Shown: positions 10,183-22,728, counted from the first letter of the stretch. The stretch is 64,000 nucleotides of DNA from Alicyclobacillaceae bacterium (GCA_029961045.1 JASBVN010000024.1:28193-92192), one strand, 5' to 3'. A program made the numbers and translations. Notes: generated by a model not told the origin, from the sequence alone.

Positions 10183-11925
10183 TCAGAGCACCTGAGCCCG
10201 GCCCCGGTAGATCAACCCGGTGACGGCGTCCACCGTCACCGTGTCCCCCGTTTTGAGGATCGAGACGGCCCCTTCGACGCCCACCACCACCGGACGGCCC
10301 AGGGTCAAACCCACCACCGCGGCGTGGGAGGTCAATCCCCCCTCTTCCGTAATCACCGCCGCCGCCCGTTCCATAGCCGGCACCAAATCCGCGTCGGTGG
10401 CGGTGGTGACCAGAATGTCGCCCTCCCGGACCCTCTCCGCCTCGCCGGACTTCCGGACGACGACGACGCGACCGGTGGCCGCTCCGCGCCCGATGCCGCG
10501 CCCCCGGGCCACCACATCGCCGACGGTGTGCACTTTCAGCAGGTTGGTGCTCCCCGGTTGGCCGACGGGCACGCCGGCGGTAATGACCACCAAATCCCCG
10601 TGTTTGACGATTTTGGTTTCCAAAGCCCCGTCGATGGCCACCTGGAGCATTTCGTCCGTTGTGGCCGTAGACCGTTGCGCCGTCGGATAAACGCCCCAAC
10701 AGAGGGTCAGGCGGCGGGCCACGTCCTCCTGCGGGGTGACCGCCACGATGGGACATCGCGGCCGGTATTTCGAGACGCGTCTGGCCGTCTGTCCCGTCTG
10801 GGTCGAGGTGATGACGGCGGCGGCGTTCAAATCGTGGGCCAGCGCGGCCACCGCGTAACTGATCGCATCCGTCACCGTTCCCTGGGGCCACCGAACGGGA
10901 GGACGGCGGAACTGCCCGAGGGCTTCCTCGGCCCGTTCGGCGATTCGGGCCATGGTGCGGACCGCTTCGACGGGATACTTGCCCGCCGCCGTCTCTCCGG
11001 ACAGCATCACGGCGTCCGTTCCGTCGAAGATGGCGTTGGCCACATCGCTCGCTTCCGCCCGGGTGGGCCGCGGGTTGCGCTGCATGGAATCGAGCATTTG
11101 CGTGGCGGTGATGACCGGCTTGCCGGCCCGATTGCAGCATTCAATAATGCGCTTCTGGGCGAGGGGAACTTCCTCCGTCGGAATTTCCACCCCCAAGTCG
11201 CCCCGGGCCACCATGAGGCCGTCCGCCACCTCCAGGATCTCCTCCAGCGAATCAAGGGCCTCTTGGGCTTCAATTTTTCCGATGATGTCGATCTTTGCGC
11301 CCGCCTCTTCCAGCAATCGCCGGATTTCCAGCACGTCCGCCGCTTTGCGGACGAAGGAGGCGGCGATAAAATCCACTCCTTGTTCCACACCGAAACGAAT
11401 GTCTTCCACATCCTTCGCGGTGACGCCGGGAAGGCGAAGCTTCACCCCCGGCGCGTTCACGCCCTTGCGATCCCGCAGGATGCCGCCGTCAGTGACCCGG
11501 CACCGGATTTCCGTCCCCCGGACCTCCAGGACCTCCAGGCCGATCAAGCCGTCGTCGATCCGGATCACCGATCCAGGGGACACGTCCTGGGGCAGGCCCT
11601 CATAGCTGATCGAAAACCGTTCGGCCGTCCCCTCGACGGGCTCGGTGGTCAACACCACCTCCATCCCCTCCACCAGAGTCGCCTCCCCGCCCTTCAGCAC
11701 GCCGGTGCGGATTTTCGGCCCTTTAATGTCCATCATGATCCCGACGATTTTACCCGCGCGGGCGGCCGCTTCTCGTACGGCCGCGATCCGGCGGGCGTGT
11801 TCTTCATGGGTGCCGTGGGAAAAATTCAGCCTGGCCACATCCATCCCGGCGCGGATCAGTTGCTCCAAAACCTCCGGAGACTCGCTGGCGGGCCCGATGG
11901 TGCACACAATTTTCGTCCTGCGCAT
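10183..11925 (-). CDS. pyk: Pyruvate kinase with C-terminal PEP-utilising mobile domain
   Basis: [39 protein letters not shown]-terminal [25 protein letters not shown] extension. Confidence 0.95.
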   Translation of the reverse strand: MRRTKIVCTIGPASESPEVLEQLIRAGMDVARLNFSHGTHEEHARRIAAVREAAARAGKIVGIMMDIKGPKIRTGVLKGGEATLVEGMEVVLTTEPVEGTAERFSISYEGLPQDVSPGSVIRIDDGLIGLEVLEVRGTEIRCRVTDGGILRDRKGVNAPGVKLRLPGVTAKDVEDIRFGVEQGVDFIAASFVRKAADVLEIRRLLEEAGAKIDIIGKIEAQEALDSLEEILEVADGLMVARGDLGVEIPTEEVPLAQKRIIECCNRAGKPVITATQMLDSMQRNPRPTRAEASDVANAIFDGTDAVMLSGETAAGKYPVEAVRTMARIAERAEEALGQFRRPPVRWPQGTVTDAISYAVAALAHDLNAAAVITSTQTGQTARRVSKYRPRCPIVAVTPQEDVARRLTLCWGVYPTAQRSTATTDEMLQVAIDGALETKIVKHGDLVVITAGVPVGQPGSTNLLKVHTVGDVVARGRGIGRGAATGRVVVVRKSGEAERVREGDILVTTATDADLVPAMERAAAVITEEGGLTSHAAVVGLTLGRPVVVGVEGAVSILKTGDTVTVDAVTGLIYRGRAQVL

Positions 11926-11957
11926 CCGGCGCACCTCCCGTGGATGAATCTGTCCGT

Positions 11958-13942
<1,985 letters not shown>

Positions 13943-13965
<23 letters not shown>

Positions 13966-14842
13966 GGAGCGCCTCCTCCCCGTGAATCTGAAGTATGACC
14001 GAGAGTTCGGCGCGCAAGTCCTTGCGGTGTACGATTCGGTCGATCATTCCGTGCTTCAGGAGGAATTCAGCCGTCTGAAAATCGTCGGGCAATTTTTGGT
14101 GGATGGTTTGCTCGATGATTCTCCGGCCGGCAAAACCGATCAACGCACCCGGCTCGGCGAGGATGATGTCGCCCTGGCTCGCAAAACTGGCCGTCACCCC
14201 GCCCGTAGTAGGATGGGTCATCACGGATATGTACGGCACCCCGGCCTCCCGCAACCGGGCCACCGCTCCGGAGGTTTTCGCCATCTGCATCAGCGAGAGG
14301 ATGCCTTCCTGCATCCGGGCGCCCCCGGAGGCCGCAAACAACACCACGGGAATCCGTTTATCCGCCGCCCGCTCCATGGCCCGGGCGATCTTTTCGCCCA
14401 CCGCCGAACCCATACTCCCCATCATGAAACGGGAGTCCATGACAATCAGGACCACCGGCCGCCCGTCGATCGTCCCCTCCCCCGTCACCACGGCCTCCCG
14501 CAAGCCCGTCTCTTCCTGCATCCGGGCCAACTTTTCGGGATACCCCGGAAACGATAAGGGATCGAGGGACGTCAAACCCTCATCGTACTCAAAAAAACGG
14601 CCCTCGTCGAGTGTGATTCCGATCCGCTCCGGAGCGGACAGCGGAAAATGGTAACCACACCGGGGGCACGTCTTGAGATGTTTTTCCAGTTCCTTGCTCA
14701 ACAGAATATCGCCGCAGCCCCGACACTTGTTCATCAACCCCTCGGGGATGGCTTCCCGCCTTTCCGCAGGCTCGGCCGCCGGAGGGGAAAGCGTCGCGTA
14801 CCGCGGCTTTTTTTGAAACCAGTCTTTCAGCACCCTTTCCAC
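13943..14842 (-). CDS. accD: Acetyl-CoA carboxylase carboxyltransferase subunit beta
   Basis: [27 protein letters not shown] zinc ribbon; [26 protein letters not shown]. Confidence 0.95.
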
Positions 14843-14851
14843 CCCTGATCC

Positions 14852-15049
14852 CTATGGGTGAGAGGAATGCAGAATGTCGCTCAAGACATCCCGCACCTCG
14901 TCCAGCTCGCTTTCGGGCACCAGAATCTCAAACTGTTGCTTGGAAATGCTGGTCGGTCGCACCTTTGCCAAAAATCCTTCCTCGGCCAGTTTCGAGCGGA
15001 TGGACTCCGCCACCTTCTCGCTGGGTGCGATGTAGATGACCGTCCACAT
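14852..15049 (-). CDS. Small conserved protein (65 aa), DUF2007-like
   Basis: MWTVIYIAPSEKVAESIRSKLAEEGFLAKVRPTSISKQQFEILVPESELDEVRDVLSD; clean gene between accD and malic enzyme. Family assignment tentative. Confidence 0.6.
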   Translation of the reverse strand: MWTVIYIAPSEKVAESIRSKLAEEGFLAKVRPTSISKQQFEILVPESELDEVRDVLSDILHSSHP

Positions 15050-15148
15050 TGACGATACCCCTTCCCGCTCTCGGGAATCACTATAATTTGGATTTCATCA
15101 TACCATATGGCTTCGACGGCCTGCAACCGGAACGGAAGAAGCGGCGAA

Positions 15149-16390
15149 TCAAGGAATCGCCGCCATCCTCCGGGTCCGCTCGGCAATCTCCTCCGGATCC
15201 CGCCTGGCTTGCGCCACTCCCGTTTCGGCGGCCGCTCTGGCCACTGCCTTGGCCACCTCGGGGGCCACCCGCGGATCGAAGGGCTTTGGAATCACGTAGT
15301 CCCGGTCCAACTCGGAGTCGGACACCAGCGAGGCGATCGCCTCGGCGGCCGCCTGTTTCATCTCTTCGTTGATTTGAGTGGCGCGAACATCCAGGGCTCC
15401 CCGGAACACCCCGGGAAAAGCCAACACGTTGTTGACCTGGTTCGGAAAATCCGACCGGCCCGTTCCAACGACGGCCGCCCCGGCGGCGTAGGCCTCCTCC
15501 GGCCAGATTTCGGGATTGGGATTGGCCATGGCGAAGATCACCGGATTCCTCCCCATCGTCCGCACCATAGCCGGAGTGAGGACTCCCTCCATGGAAACGC
15601 CGATGAACACGTCCGCCCCTTTGACCGCCTCCTCCAGATCCCCCCGGATCCGGTCCGGATTGGTCAAACGGGCGATCTCTTCCTTGACCGGATTCATGCC
15701 CTCCCGGCGGCCCTCGTAAATCGCCCCCGTCCGGTCGCACAGCACGATATCCCGGACGCCCTTGGACAACAGCAACTTCACGATGGCCACCCCCGCGGCT
15801 CCCGCCCCGTTGACGGCCACCCGGATGTCCCGGATGTCTTTGTCCACGACCCGCAAGGCGTTGATCAAGGCCGCTAGGGTCACAATGGCGGTACCGTGTT
15901 GATCGTCATGAAAAATCGGAATCTTAACCTCATTTTTTAAACGCTCTTCGATCGCAAAGCAATCGGGAGCGGCAATATCTTCCAAATTCACGCCCCCGAA
16001 GGCGGGTTCCAGGCGCTTGACCGTTTCCACCACCTCGTCCACACTGGACGTGTCCAGGCAAATCGGTACGGCGTCGACGCCCGCGAAGGTTTTAAACAGA
16101 ACCGCCTTGCCCTCCATGACCGGAAGTGCCGCGTGAGGCCCGATGTTGCCGAGGCCGAGCACCGCCGTGCCGTTTGTGACGACTGCGACGAGATTGCCCT
16201 TATTCGTATATTCATACACGGCTTCTTGCCGTTGATAAATTTCTTTACACGGTTCGGCCACCCCGGGCGAATAAGCCAAACTGAGATCCCGGGCGGTTTT
16301 CACAGTCACTTTCGAAACCACCGCCAGTTTCCCTTGGTGGTCCCGGTGCAATTTCAGCGCGTCTTCTCGCAACGCCATCGACTCGTTCAC
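15149..16390 (-). CDS. NAD(P)-dependent malic enzyme
   Basis: SLAYSPGVAEPCKEIYQRQEAVYEYTNKGNLVAVVTNGTAVLGLGNIGPHAALPVMEGKAVLFKTFAGVDAVPI. Confidence 0.94.
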   Translation of the reverse strand: MNESMALREDALKLHRDHQGKLAVVSKVTVKTARDLSLAYSPGVAEPCKEIYQRQEAVYEYTNKGNLVAVVTNGTAVLGLGNIGPHAALPVMEGKAVLFKTFAGVDAVPICLDTSSVDEVVETVKRLEPAFGGVNLEDIAAPDCFAIEERLKNEVKIPIFHDDQHGTAIVTLAALINALRVVDKDIRDIRVAVNGAGAAGVAIVKLLLSKGVRDIVLCDRTGAIYEGRREGMNPVKEEIARLTNPDRIRGDLEEAVKGADVFIGVSMEGVLTPAMVRTMGRNPVIFAMANPNPEIWPEEAYAAGAAVVGTGRSDFPNQVNNVLAFPGVFRGALDVRATQINEEMKQAAAEAIASLVSDSELDRDYVIPKPFDPRVAPEVAKAVARAAAETGVAQARRDPEEIAERTRRMAAIP

Positions 16391-16536
16391 TCCTTCTTCG
16401 TTCCCTACTCCTTATCACCGCATGAGTTATTGGCGGCATTATAACAAATTCCCGGCCCCTCGCGCACCAATATTTTTGCATGCCAAATTGGAACTGCGTT
16501 TTTGCAGGCCAAATGGAGCACCGGGGATCGGAAACA

Positions 16537-17013
16537 TCAAAGATCTTCGGCCGCTTTGCTGTGGGCGATCCGGGCGGAAGCCGCCGCCGCGACCCCGGCG
16601 ACCAGGTCGTCCAGGAAGGTATGAATCGCCGGCCCTTTGGCGTTCAGTTTGGCAATGACCCCGATCTTTTCTTTGTCCAAATACCCGAAGCTCGTCAAAC
16701 CGATGGACCCGTATACATTGGTGATGGCCAAGGCCAAAATCTCATCCACCCCGTACAGGGGCTCATCCCGCTCCATGATCGACTGCAGAGGCTCCGGCAG
16801 CAGCTTCTTCTCCGCCAGCACGTCGAGGGCGATCCCGGTGTACAAGGCGTGTTTGACCTCCCGCTTGGCGAGCACGGTCAGAACGCTCTCGACGCATTCC
16901 TCGCGCGTCAGGTCGGGGTGATAGGGACTTTGCAACATGTACACGATCTCGGCGATATCCTCCACGCGGACCCCCCGCTCTTCCAACAGTTCCACCACCG
17001 AACGCTGCACCAC
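16537..17013 (-). CDS. Phosphatidylglycerophosphatase A family protein (YutG-like)
   Basis: LTREECVESVLTVLAKREVKHALYTGIALDVLAEKKLLPEPLQSIMERDEPLYGVDEILALAITNVYGSIGLTSFGYLDKEKIGVI is the YutG/PgpA-like pattern; start chosen at VVQRSV. Confidence 0.75.
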   Translation of the reverse strand: MVQRSVVELLEERGVRVEDIAEIVYMLQSPYHPDLTREECVESVLTVLAKREVKHALYTGIALDVLAEKKLLPEPLQSIMERDEPLYGVDEILALAITNVYGSIGLTSFGYLDKEKIGVIAKLNAKGPAIHTFLDDLVAGVAAAASARIAHSKAAEDL

Positions 17014-17040
17014 CGATCCCCTCCCCGACGGATTGCACAA

Positions 17041-20000
17041 CTATGTCAAATGATAAACGATGGAACCCGGGCCGAGCAACGCTTCGACTTCCCGCACCAA
17101 CTCCGGGCTCCCCCGGACCCGCCAGCGGCCGTCCAGTTCCCGGACCTGCCGGCGGTCCGGTTCATACAACCGGACTGTCCAGGTGCCCGGATGCCGGGCC
17201 AGAACATCCCGCAGATTCGCCAGTTCTCTCCGCCCGGAACCCTTCGGAAGGCGGATGTAGACCCGGGCGCCGGTGAACGTGACGCCCATCAGTTCTTTTT
17301 CGTCGCGGATTTTTTCTCCCTCGTCGTCCGGAAGGTCCTCCGCCGGGGCGAGGGCCGTTTCGTCGAACAGGCCCAGTTGCACTCCCGAAGCCGCCCCGCC
17401 GAGGTGATCGAGGCGGTTCAGGAGCCACCGGCGGCTTTGGCCGAAACCGTCGAAAGCACCGGCCCGAATCAACGCTTCCACGGTCCGGCGGTGGCACGCC
17501 CGGTGGTCCACCCGGGCCAAAAAATCTTCCAGAGACCGGAACGGCCCCTTTTCCCGAGCCTCCAAAATCGCCTGAACCGCCGCAACCCCGACGTGTTTGA
17601 CGGCTCCCAGGGCAAAGCGGATGGCTCCGTCGGAGGTGACAATGAATTCGCCCTCGCTTTCCTGGATCGACGGGGGCAATACTTCAATCCCCCGCCGGCA
17701 GGCGTCTTCGACGTACTGGGCCACTTTGTCCGTGGACGTCATGGCGGCGGTCAACAGGGAAGCCAAAAACTCCGCCGGATAGTGGGCTTTCAGATACGCA
17801 GTCCGCCAGGACAGCACGGCATAGGCCACCGCGTGGGAGCGGTTGAAGCCGTAGTCCGCAAACCGCACAATCAGATCGTAGACTTCCCGGGCGAGGGTTT
17901 CGTCGTAACCCCGGGCCACGCACCCGGACACAAAGGCGTCCCGCTGTTCCAACAAAACCTCCCGCTTCTTTTTTCCCACAGCCCGCCGCAGGACATCCGC
18001 CTGTCCCAGCGTAAACCCGGCCATCCGGGAAGCGATCTGCATGATTTGCTCCTGGTAGACGATAATCCCGTAGGTATCCTCCAAAATGGGGCGGAGGTCT
18101 TCATGGGGATAATGAACGGGCGACTGTCCGTGCTTGGCCCGGATAAACTCCTCGATCTGCTCCATGGGCCCGGGCCGGTACAGGGAAATGACGGCCACGA
18201 GGTCTTCGAACTGGTTCGGTTTGAGTTCCCGGAGGACCTGTTTCACTCCGGCCGATTCCAACTGAAAGCAGCCGTCGGTATCGCCCCGGCTCAGCAGGGC
18301 GTAAGTTTCGGCATCCCGAAAATTTTCGTCGATGACAGCCGGCCTCCCGAGACGGCGCGAGGCCAGCTCCCGGGTGCGTTCGATGATCGAAAGGGTCCGC
18401 AACCCCAAAAAATCCATTTTCAACAGGCCGACCGCCTCGAGAGACGCCATGTCGTACTGAGTGACCACCCCTCCGTCGGCCGCCCGTTGAACCGGAACAT
18501 AGTCGGTCAAGGCCGACGGTGCGATGACCACGCCGGCGGCGTGGGTAGACGTGTGGCGGGGCAGCCCTTCGATGCCCCGCGCCGCGTCGATCAAGGTCCG
18601 GACGCGCTCATCGCGTTCGTATTGCTGAGCCAGGGCGGGTTGTTCCGCCAGGGCTTGATCGAGGGTGATCCCCAGCGCATTCGGGATCATCTTGGCCACC
18701 CGGTCGATCAAGGAAGGCGGAAGTCCCATCACCCGGCCGGCGTCCCGGATCGCCGCCTTGGCCGCCATCGTTCCAAAGGTGATGATCTGGGCGACCCGGT
18801 CCCGGCCGTACCGGCGGCTCACGTAATCGATGACTTCCCACCGGCGTTCATATTCAAAATCTATGTCGATGTCGGGCATACTAACCCGTTCCGGATTGAG
18901 AAACCGCTCAAAAAGCAGGCCGTGGCGCACCGGATCGACATCGGTGATGCGGAGGAGATACGCGACGAGGCTGCCGGCGGCCGACCCGCGACCGGGTCCG
19001 GTGGCGATGCCCCGTTCGTGGCTAAACCGCATGAAATCCCATACGATCAAAAAATAATCCGCAAATCCCATGCGGGCGATGATGTCCAGTTCCTTCTCCA
19101 GCCGCTCCCGGTACTCCCGCCCCCACCGGCCGACCGGCACGCCGAATCGTTCCTCCACACCCCGTTCGCACAGTTGGCGGAGCCACTCCTCCGCCGTCAT
19201 GCCGGGAGGGACGTCGAAGGAAGGCAATAACAATCGCCCCAAAGAGAGTTCCACACGGCACCGCTCGGACACTTCCACCGTCCGGGAGAGGGCCTCCGGA
19301 AGATGGGCAAACCGCCGGGCCATTTCCTCCGAAGACGCAAAATACCGGACTTCGCCGGCGCGCTCCGGAGAACGGCCGAGGGTCTCGCCGAGGCGGACGG
19401 CCCGCACCACTTCCGCCAGCCGGGCGTCGCCCGGGGATAAATAGTGTACATCCGCCGTCGCCACCGGAGCCGCACCGAACTCCCGGGCCAGGGCCGCAAG
19501 CCGGTAATGTCCTAAGGCCGAGCGGGGAGAACCGTCGTCCTGCAATTCCACAAACACGCGCTCCGCGCCGAAATGCTCCACGAACCGGGCCATCCATCTC
19601 CGTGCCGCATCCGGATCGCCTCCTGCCAGCGCCCGGTCCACCGGCCCTTCCCGGCCCCCGGTGAGGAGGAGCAGGCCTTCCGGCCGCTCCGCCGCCTCTT
19701 CCCAGGGGATCGCAGGCTCCTCCACCCGATCGTGGGCGCGGCTGACCAATTGCAACAACCGGCGGTAGCCGGTTTCCGATTCGGCCAGCAGCACGATGGC
19801 CGGCGGATCCTGCCGGGGGCCCCGATGGTTCCCGCTCCCCTCCAACAGGGGCAGTTGCACGCCGAGTAGGGGGCGGATCCCCGCTTCCTTTGCCGCCCGG
19901 TAAAACCGCACGGCGGCGTACAAGTTCCCCCAGTCGGTCAGGGCCAACGCCGGCATCCCCTCTTCCGCCGCCCGCGCAACCAGATCCTCCGGGCGGCACA

Positions 20001-20079
20001 CCCCTCTCAGAAGGGAATAGGCGCTGTGAACGTGCAGGTGTACAAAGGCGGGAGCCTGCCCTTTCCCGTATCCCCTCAT
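17041..20079 (-). CDS. dnaE: DNA polymerase III subunit alpha (DnaE-type), apparently lacking the OB-fold
   Basis: PHP N-terminus FVHLHVHSAYSLLRG; MPDIDIDFEYERRWEVIDYVSRRYG; TSTHAAGVVIAPS; KEL(M)G motif followed immediately by ARVYIRLPKGSGRRELANL. Confidence 0.93.
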   Translation of the reverse strand: MRGYGKGQAPAFVHLHVHSAYSLLRGVCRPEDLVARAAEEGMPALALTDWGNLYAAVRFYRAAKEAGIRPLLGVQLPLLEGSGNHRGPRQDPPAIVLLAESETGYRRLLQLVSRAHDRVEEPAIPWEEAAERPEGLLLLTGGREGPVDRALAGGDPDAARRWMARFVEHFGAERVFVELQDDGSPRSALGHYRLAALAREFGAAPVATADVHYLSPGDARLAEVVRAVRLGETLGRSPERAGEVRYFASSEEMARRFAHLPEALSRTVEVSERCRVELSLGRLLLPSFDVPPGMTAEEWLRQLCERGVEERFGVPVGRWGREYRERLEKELDIIARMGFADYFLIVWDFMRFSHERGIATGPGRGSAAGSLVAYLLRITDVDPVRHGLLFERFLNPERVSMPDIDIDFEYERRWEVIDYVSRRYGRDRVAQIITFGTMAAKAAIRDAGRVMGLPPSLIDRVAKMIPNALGITLDQALAEQPALAQQYERDERVRTLIDAARGIEGLPRHTSTHAAGVVIAPSALTDYVPVQRAADGGVVTQYDMASLEAVGLLKMDFLGLRTLSIIERTRELASRRLGRPAVIDENFRDAETYALLSRGDTDGCFQLESAGVKQVLRELKPNQFEDLVAVISLYRPGPMEQIEEFIRAKHGQSPVHYPHEDLRPILEDTYGIIVYQEQIMQIASRMAGFTLGQADVLRRAVGKKKREVLLEQRDAFVSGCVARGYDETLAREVYDLIVRFADYGFNRSHAVAYAVLSWRTAYLKAHYPAEFLASLLTAAMTSTDKVAQYVEDACRRGIEVLPPSIQESEGEFIVTSDGAIRFALGAVKHVGVAAVQAILEAREKGPFRSLEDFLARVDHRACHRRTVEALIRAGAFDGFGQSRRWLLNRLDHLGGAASGVQLGLFDETALAPAEDLPDDEGEKIRDEKELMGVTFTGARVYIRLPKGSGRRELANLRDVLARHPGTWTVRLYEPDRRQVRELDGRWRVRGSPELVREVEALLGPGSIVYHLT

Positions 20080-20178
20080 CGCCTTACCACCTCGAACGGC
20101 CGGCGGGCGCCCGCCGGCCCCGGCGAACCCAACAAAAAATCCACCCTTTGCCGAGGGCGGACGACGATCGGACCGGTT

Positions 20179-21486
20179 TTACCGCTCCAATACCTGAGCC
20201 GTGAACAGGGCTTTTCCCACCAGTTCCCCATTGTGATACAACTCCACATCCGCTTTGCCGAACTTGCGCCCCGTGTCGATGGCGGTCGCCTTCACCGACA
20301 GGGTGCTGTCGATCTGGATCGGCTTGAGGAAATAGACGGATACGTTTTCGACGACCATGTCCGAATGCCGGCTCCGGCGGATGGCGCTCGATCCCGCCTC
20401 CGCGATGAGGGTCATCAAGACGCCCGTGGAAACGCCCCCGAGCCGGTTGCTCATCTGGGGTGTAATCTCCCCGCTCAACCAGACGGTTTTCTCCGGCCCC
20501 CGCTCCTCCTTGAAGTGGCTGAGGATGATGTCCTCGATCGTTTGAGCGACCTGAGGTTGCTTCTGAATGTACTGCAGGGCCTTGATGACATCCTGCCGGC
20601 TGATGACCCCGACCAGTCTGCGGTTGTCCACGACGGGCAACAGCTCGATCCCTTCCCATACCATGATGTGGGCCGCAGAAGCCACCGAAGTCTTCGGGGT
20701 GACGGTGATGGGATTGCGGGTCATCAACCGTTCGATGGGCACATCGTCCGCTTCTCCGGACACGTCTTTCGACGTAATGATGCCCACTACTCGAAACTGA
20801 CCGTCGACAACCGGAAAACGGGCGTGCCCAGTCAAGTTGACCAGAGCCCGGTAATCGCCGACCCGAGCCTCCTGGTTGATGCTGACCGGTTGCGTCCCGC
20901 TGATCAGATCTTCCACTAGAAGGATTTCTTTTTTAATCAGGCGATCATAAATCGCCCGATTGATCAACGTGGCTATCGTAAAAGTGTCATATGCCGAGGA
21001 GATCAGGGGTAATTCCTTTTCGTCGGCGAGCGCTTTGACTTCATCGTTCGTATCGAACCCACCGGTAATTAAAACCGCCGCGCCGTGTTCCAGAGAAGCC
21101 CGGTGGGCCTCCTCCCGGTTGCCGACAATCAGCAGGCAATCCCGGTCGATGTACCGCAACATCGCATCGATTTCCATTGCCCCGATGACGAACTTCGTCA
21201 GCGTCTTGTGAAGGCCCGCGCGGCCGGCCAACACCGTGCCGTCGACGATGTTGACGACCTCGGCAAAGGTGAGCCGTTCGATGTTTTTCTTCGGCTGCTT
21301 TTCGATGCGCACCGTGCCGACCCGTTCAATGGTGCTCACGATGCCGCGCATTTCCGCTTCCTTGATGGCCCTGTACGCGGTTCCCTCACTGACGTCCAAC
21401 ATCTTGGCGATTTGACGGACCGAGATCTTACTTCCAACTTCCAATTCTTCAATATGTTGAAGAATCAACTCGTGTTTCGTCGCCAT
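20179..21486 (-). CDS. HTH-DRTGG-CBS-CBS-hotdog multidomain regulator (YtoI-like)
   Basis: ISVRQIAKMLDVSEGTAYRAIKEAEMRG HTH; RAGLHKTLTKFVIGAME DRTGG region; ARFPVVDGQFRVVGIITSKDVSG and LLPVVDNRRLVGVISRQDVIKAL CBS pair; C-terminal thioesterase-like domain. Confidence 0.85.
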   Translation of the reverse strand: MATKHELILQHIEELEVGSKISVRQIAKMLDVSEGTAYRAIKEAEMRGIVSTIERVGTVRIEKQPKKNIERLTFAEVVNIVDGTVLAGRAGLHKTLTKFVIGAMEIDAMLRYIDRDCLLIVGNREEAHRASLEHGAAVLITGGFDTNDEVKALADEKELPLISSAYDTFTIATLINRAIYDRLIKKEILLVEDLISGTQPVSINQEARVGDYRALVNLTGHARFPVVDGQFRVVGIITSKDVSGEADDVPIERLMTRNPITVTPKTSVASAAHIMVWEGIELLPVVDNRRLVGVISRQDVIKALQYIQKQPQVAQTIEDIILSHFKEERGPEKTVWLSGEITPQMSNRLGGVSTGVLMTLIAEAGSSAIRRSRHSDMVVENVSVYFLKPIQIDSTLSVKATAIDTGRKFGKADVELYHNGELVGKALFTAQVLER

Positions 21487-21556
21487 AGCTCGCCTCCGTA
21501 CACGGCCGTTCTGGCATCATTATACCTTGAAGCCCCGGCCTCTGACCAGAGCAGCT

Positions 21557-21850
21557 TCATTCGTTGCCGTGACGGGGGTTTCGCTTCACTTGTTCCATGG
21601 CGTTGGTGATGGCCGCCACGACGTCGGCGACGAACTGATTCTCCATGGTTTTGACCTTAAAAAAGGTCTCCCCTTTCCGCGTCGAGACATAATGGGGAGG
21701 GAGGGAGTTGAGACTCAGAGCCATCATGTCCTGAAAACACTGCCTGCAACGGCAAACGTCCGTCCGTTCCGCAAGGGTTTGCTCCAACATGCGCCGGACC
21801 ACTTCTTCCATCACATTGACGACCCCGGGATCACGCCGATCCTCGAACAC
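21557..21850 (-). CDS. ComFB-family late competence protein
   Basis: VVNVMEEVVRRMLEQTL...CRCRQCFQDMMALSLNSLPPHYVSTRKGE: ComFB pattern with Cys cluster. GTG start at 21850 preceded by GGGAGG. Confidence 0.8.
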   Translation of the reverse strand: MFEDRRDPGVVNVMEEVVRRMLEQTLAERTDVCRCRQCFQDMMALSLNSLPPHYVSTRKGETFFKVKTMENQFVADVVAAITNAMEQVKRNPRHGNE

Positions 21851-22033
21851 AGTACACCTCCCAGCAACCCGGCGGGAACTCGCATGTCTCATGGTGATGA
21901 TTCGTCACATCTCCGGATATTTCCTTCCCCCTCCCATTTGACGCGTTCCGCGGTATGATGGAAAGAGACCGCTCCGGCGGGCGGCGAATTCACAGCACAT
22001 TCCAACCCACCGGTGAAGAAAGGAGACGAGAAA

Positions 22034-22435
22034 GTGGAAGCCTCTCTCGAAATCGTCGTACGGTCCACGGAAATCGACGTAAACGGCCACGTCAATAACG
22101 CCAAGTACCTGGAGTATCTGGAGTGGGGGCGGGAAGAATGGTACGAACGGGCCGGACTGCCTTACGAACGGTTTCTTGAAATGGGCATCCAGACGGTAAC
22201 GGTGAACATCAACATCAATTACCGGAAGGAATGCCGGCAGGGAGATCGATTGACGATCCGAACCCGCCCGAAGAAAGTCGGCAGGACAAGCTTCGTCTTG
22301 GAACAGGACATCGTCAATCAACGAGGGGAAATCGTGGCCGACGCCACCGTCACCAGTGTCACCATGGACGCAGTGTCCCGATCTTCGCGGCCGGTCCCCG
22401 AGGAACTGGCCCGCTTTTTCCCGGATCATACATAG
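22034..22435 (+). CDS. Acyl-CoA thioesterase, 4HBT hotdog family
   Basis: STEIDVNGHVNNAKYLEYLEWGREEWYERAGLP: hotdog active-site region. GTG start preceded by GGAG. Confidence 0.85.
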   Translation: MEASLEIVVRSTEIDVNGHVNNAKYLEYLEWGREEWYERAGLPYERFLEMGIQTVTVNININYRKECRQGDRLTIRTRPKKVGRTSFVLEQDIVNQRGEIVADATVTSVTMDAVSRSSRPVPEELARFFPDHT

Positions 22436-22728
22436 TCCCGATGCCGGGACAAGCGGGAAATCTCCCGAACGGCCGCCCTCCGGACCGCGAGCGGGACCCG
22501 CTCCGGCCGGCGGCGCTGCCGGTCAGCCCCCATCAACTGGTGCAGGAAACTTCCGACGACGATCAGGGACAGACCGATCCACGCCGTCGCGAACGCCCCC
22601 GACCACCCCGGTTCCAGACGCGGCAATCGCGGCAGACCGTACAATAAAACCGCAAACCCGCCCGTCAATCCCATGAAGCAACCCGCCATGCCCTTCGGAC
22701 GCACACCGTGCACCCCCTCTCGGTACAC
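22426..22728 (-). CDS. Small predicted membrane protein
   Basis: 100-aa ORF with two hydrophobic segments (CFMGLTGGFAVLLYGL; ATAWIGLSLIVVGSFLHQLM). Confidence 0.5.
   Translation of the reverse strand: MYREGVHGVRPKGMAGCFMGLTGGFAVLLYGLPRLPRLEPGWSGAFATAWIGLSLIVVGSFLHQLMGADRQRRRPERVPLAVRRAAVREISRLSRHRDYV

Noticed and set aside
16480-19230. 916-aa plus-strand ORF
   Set aside because: Antisense shadow of dnaE and pgpA. His/Arg/Pro/Gly-rich low-information translation; long open antisense frames are common in GC-rich DNA.
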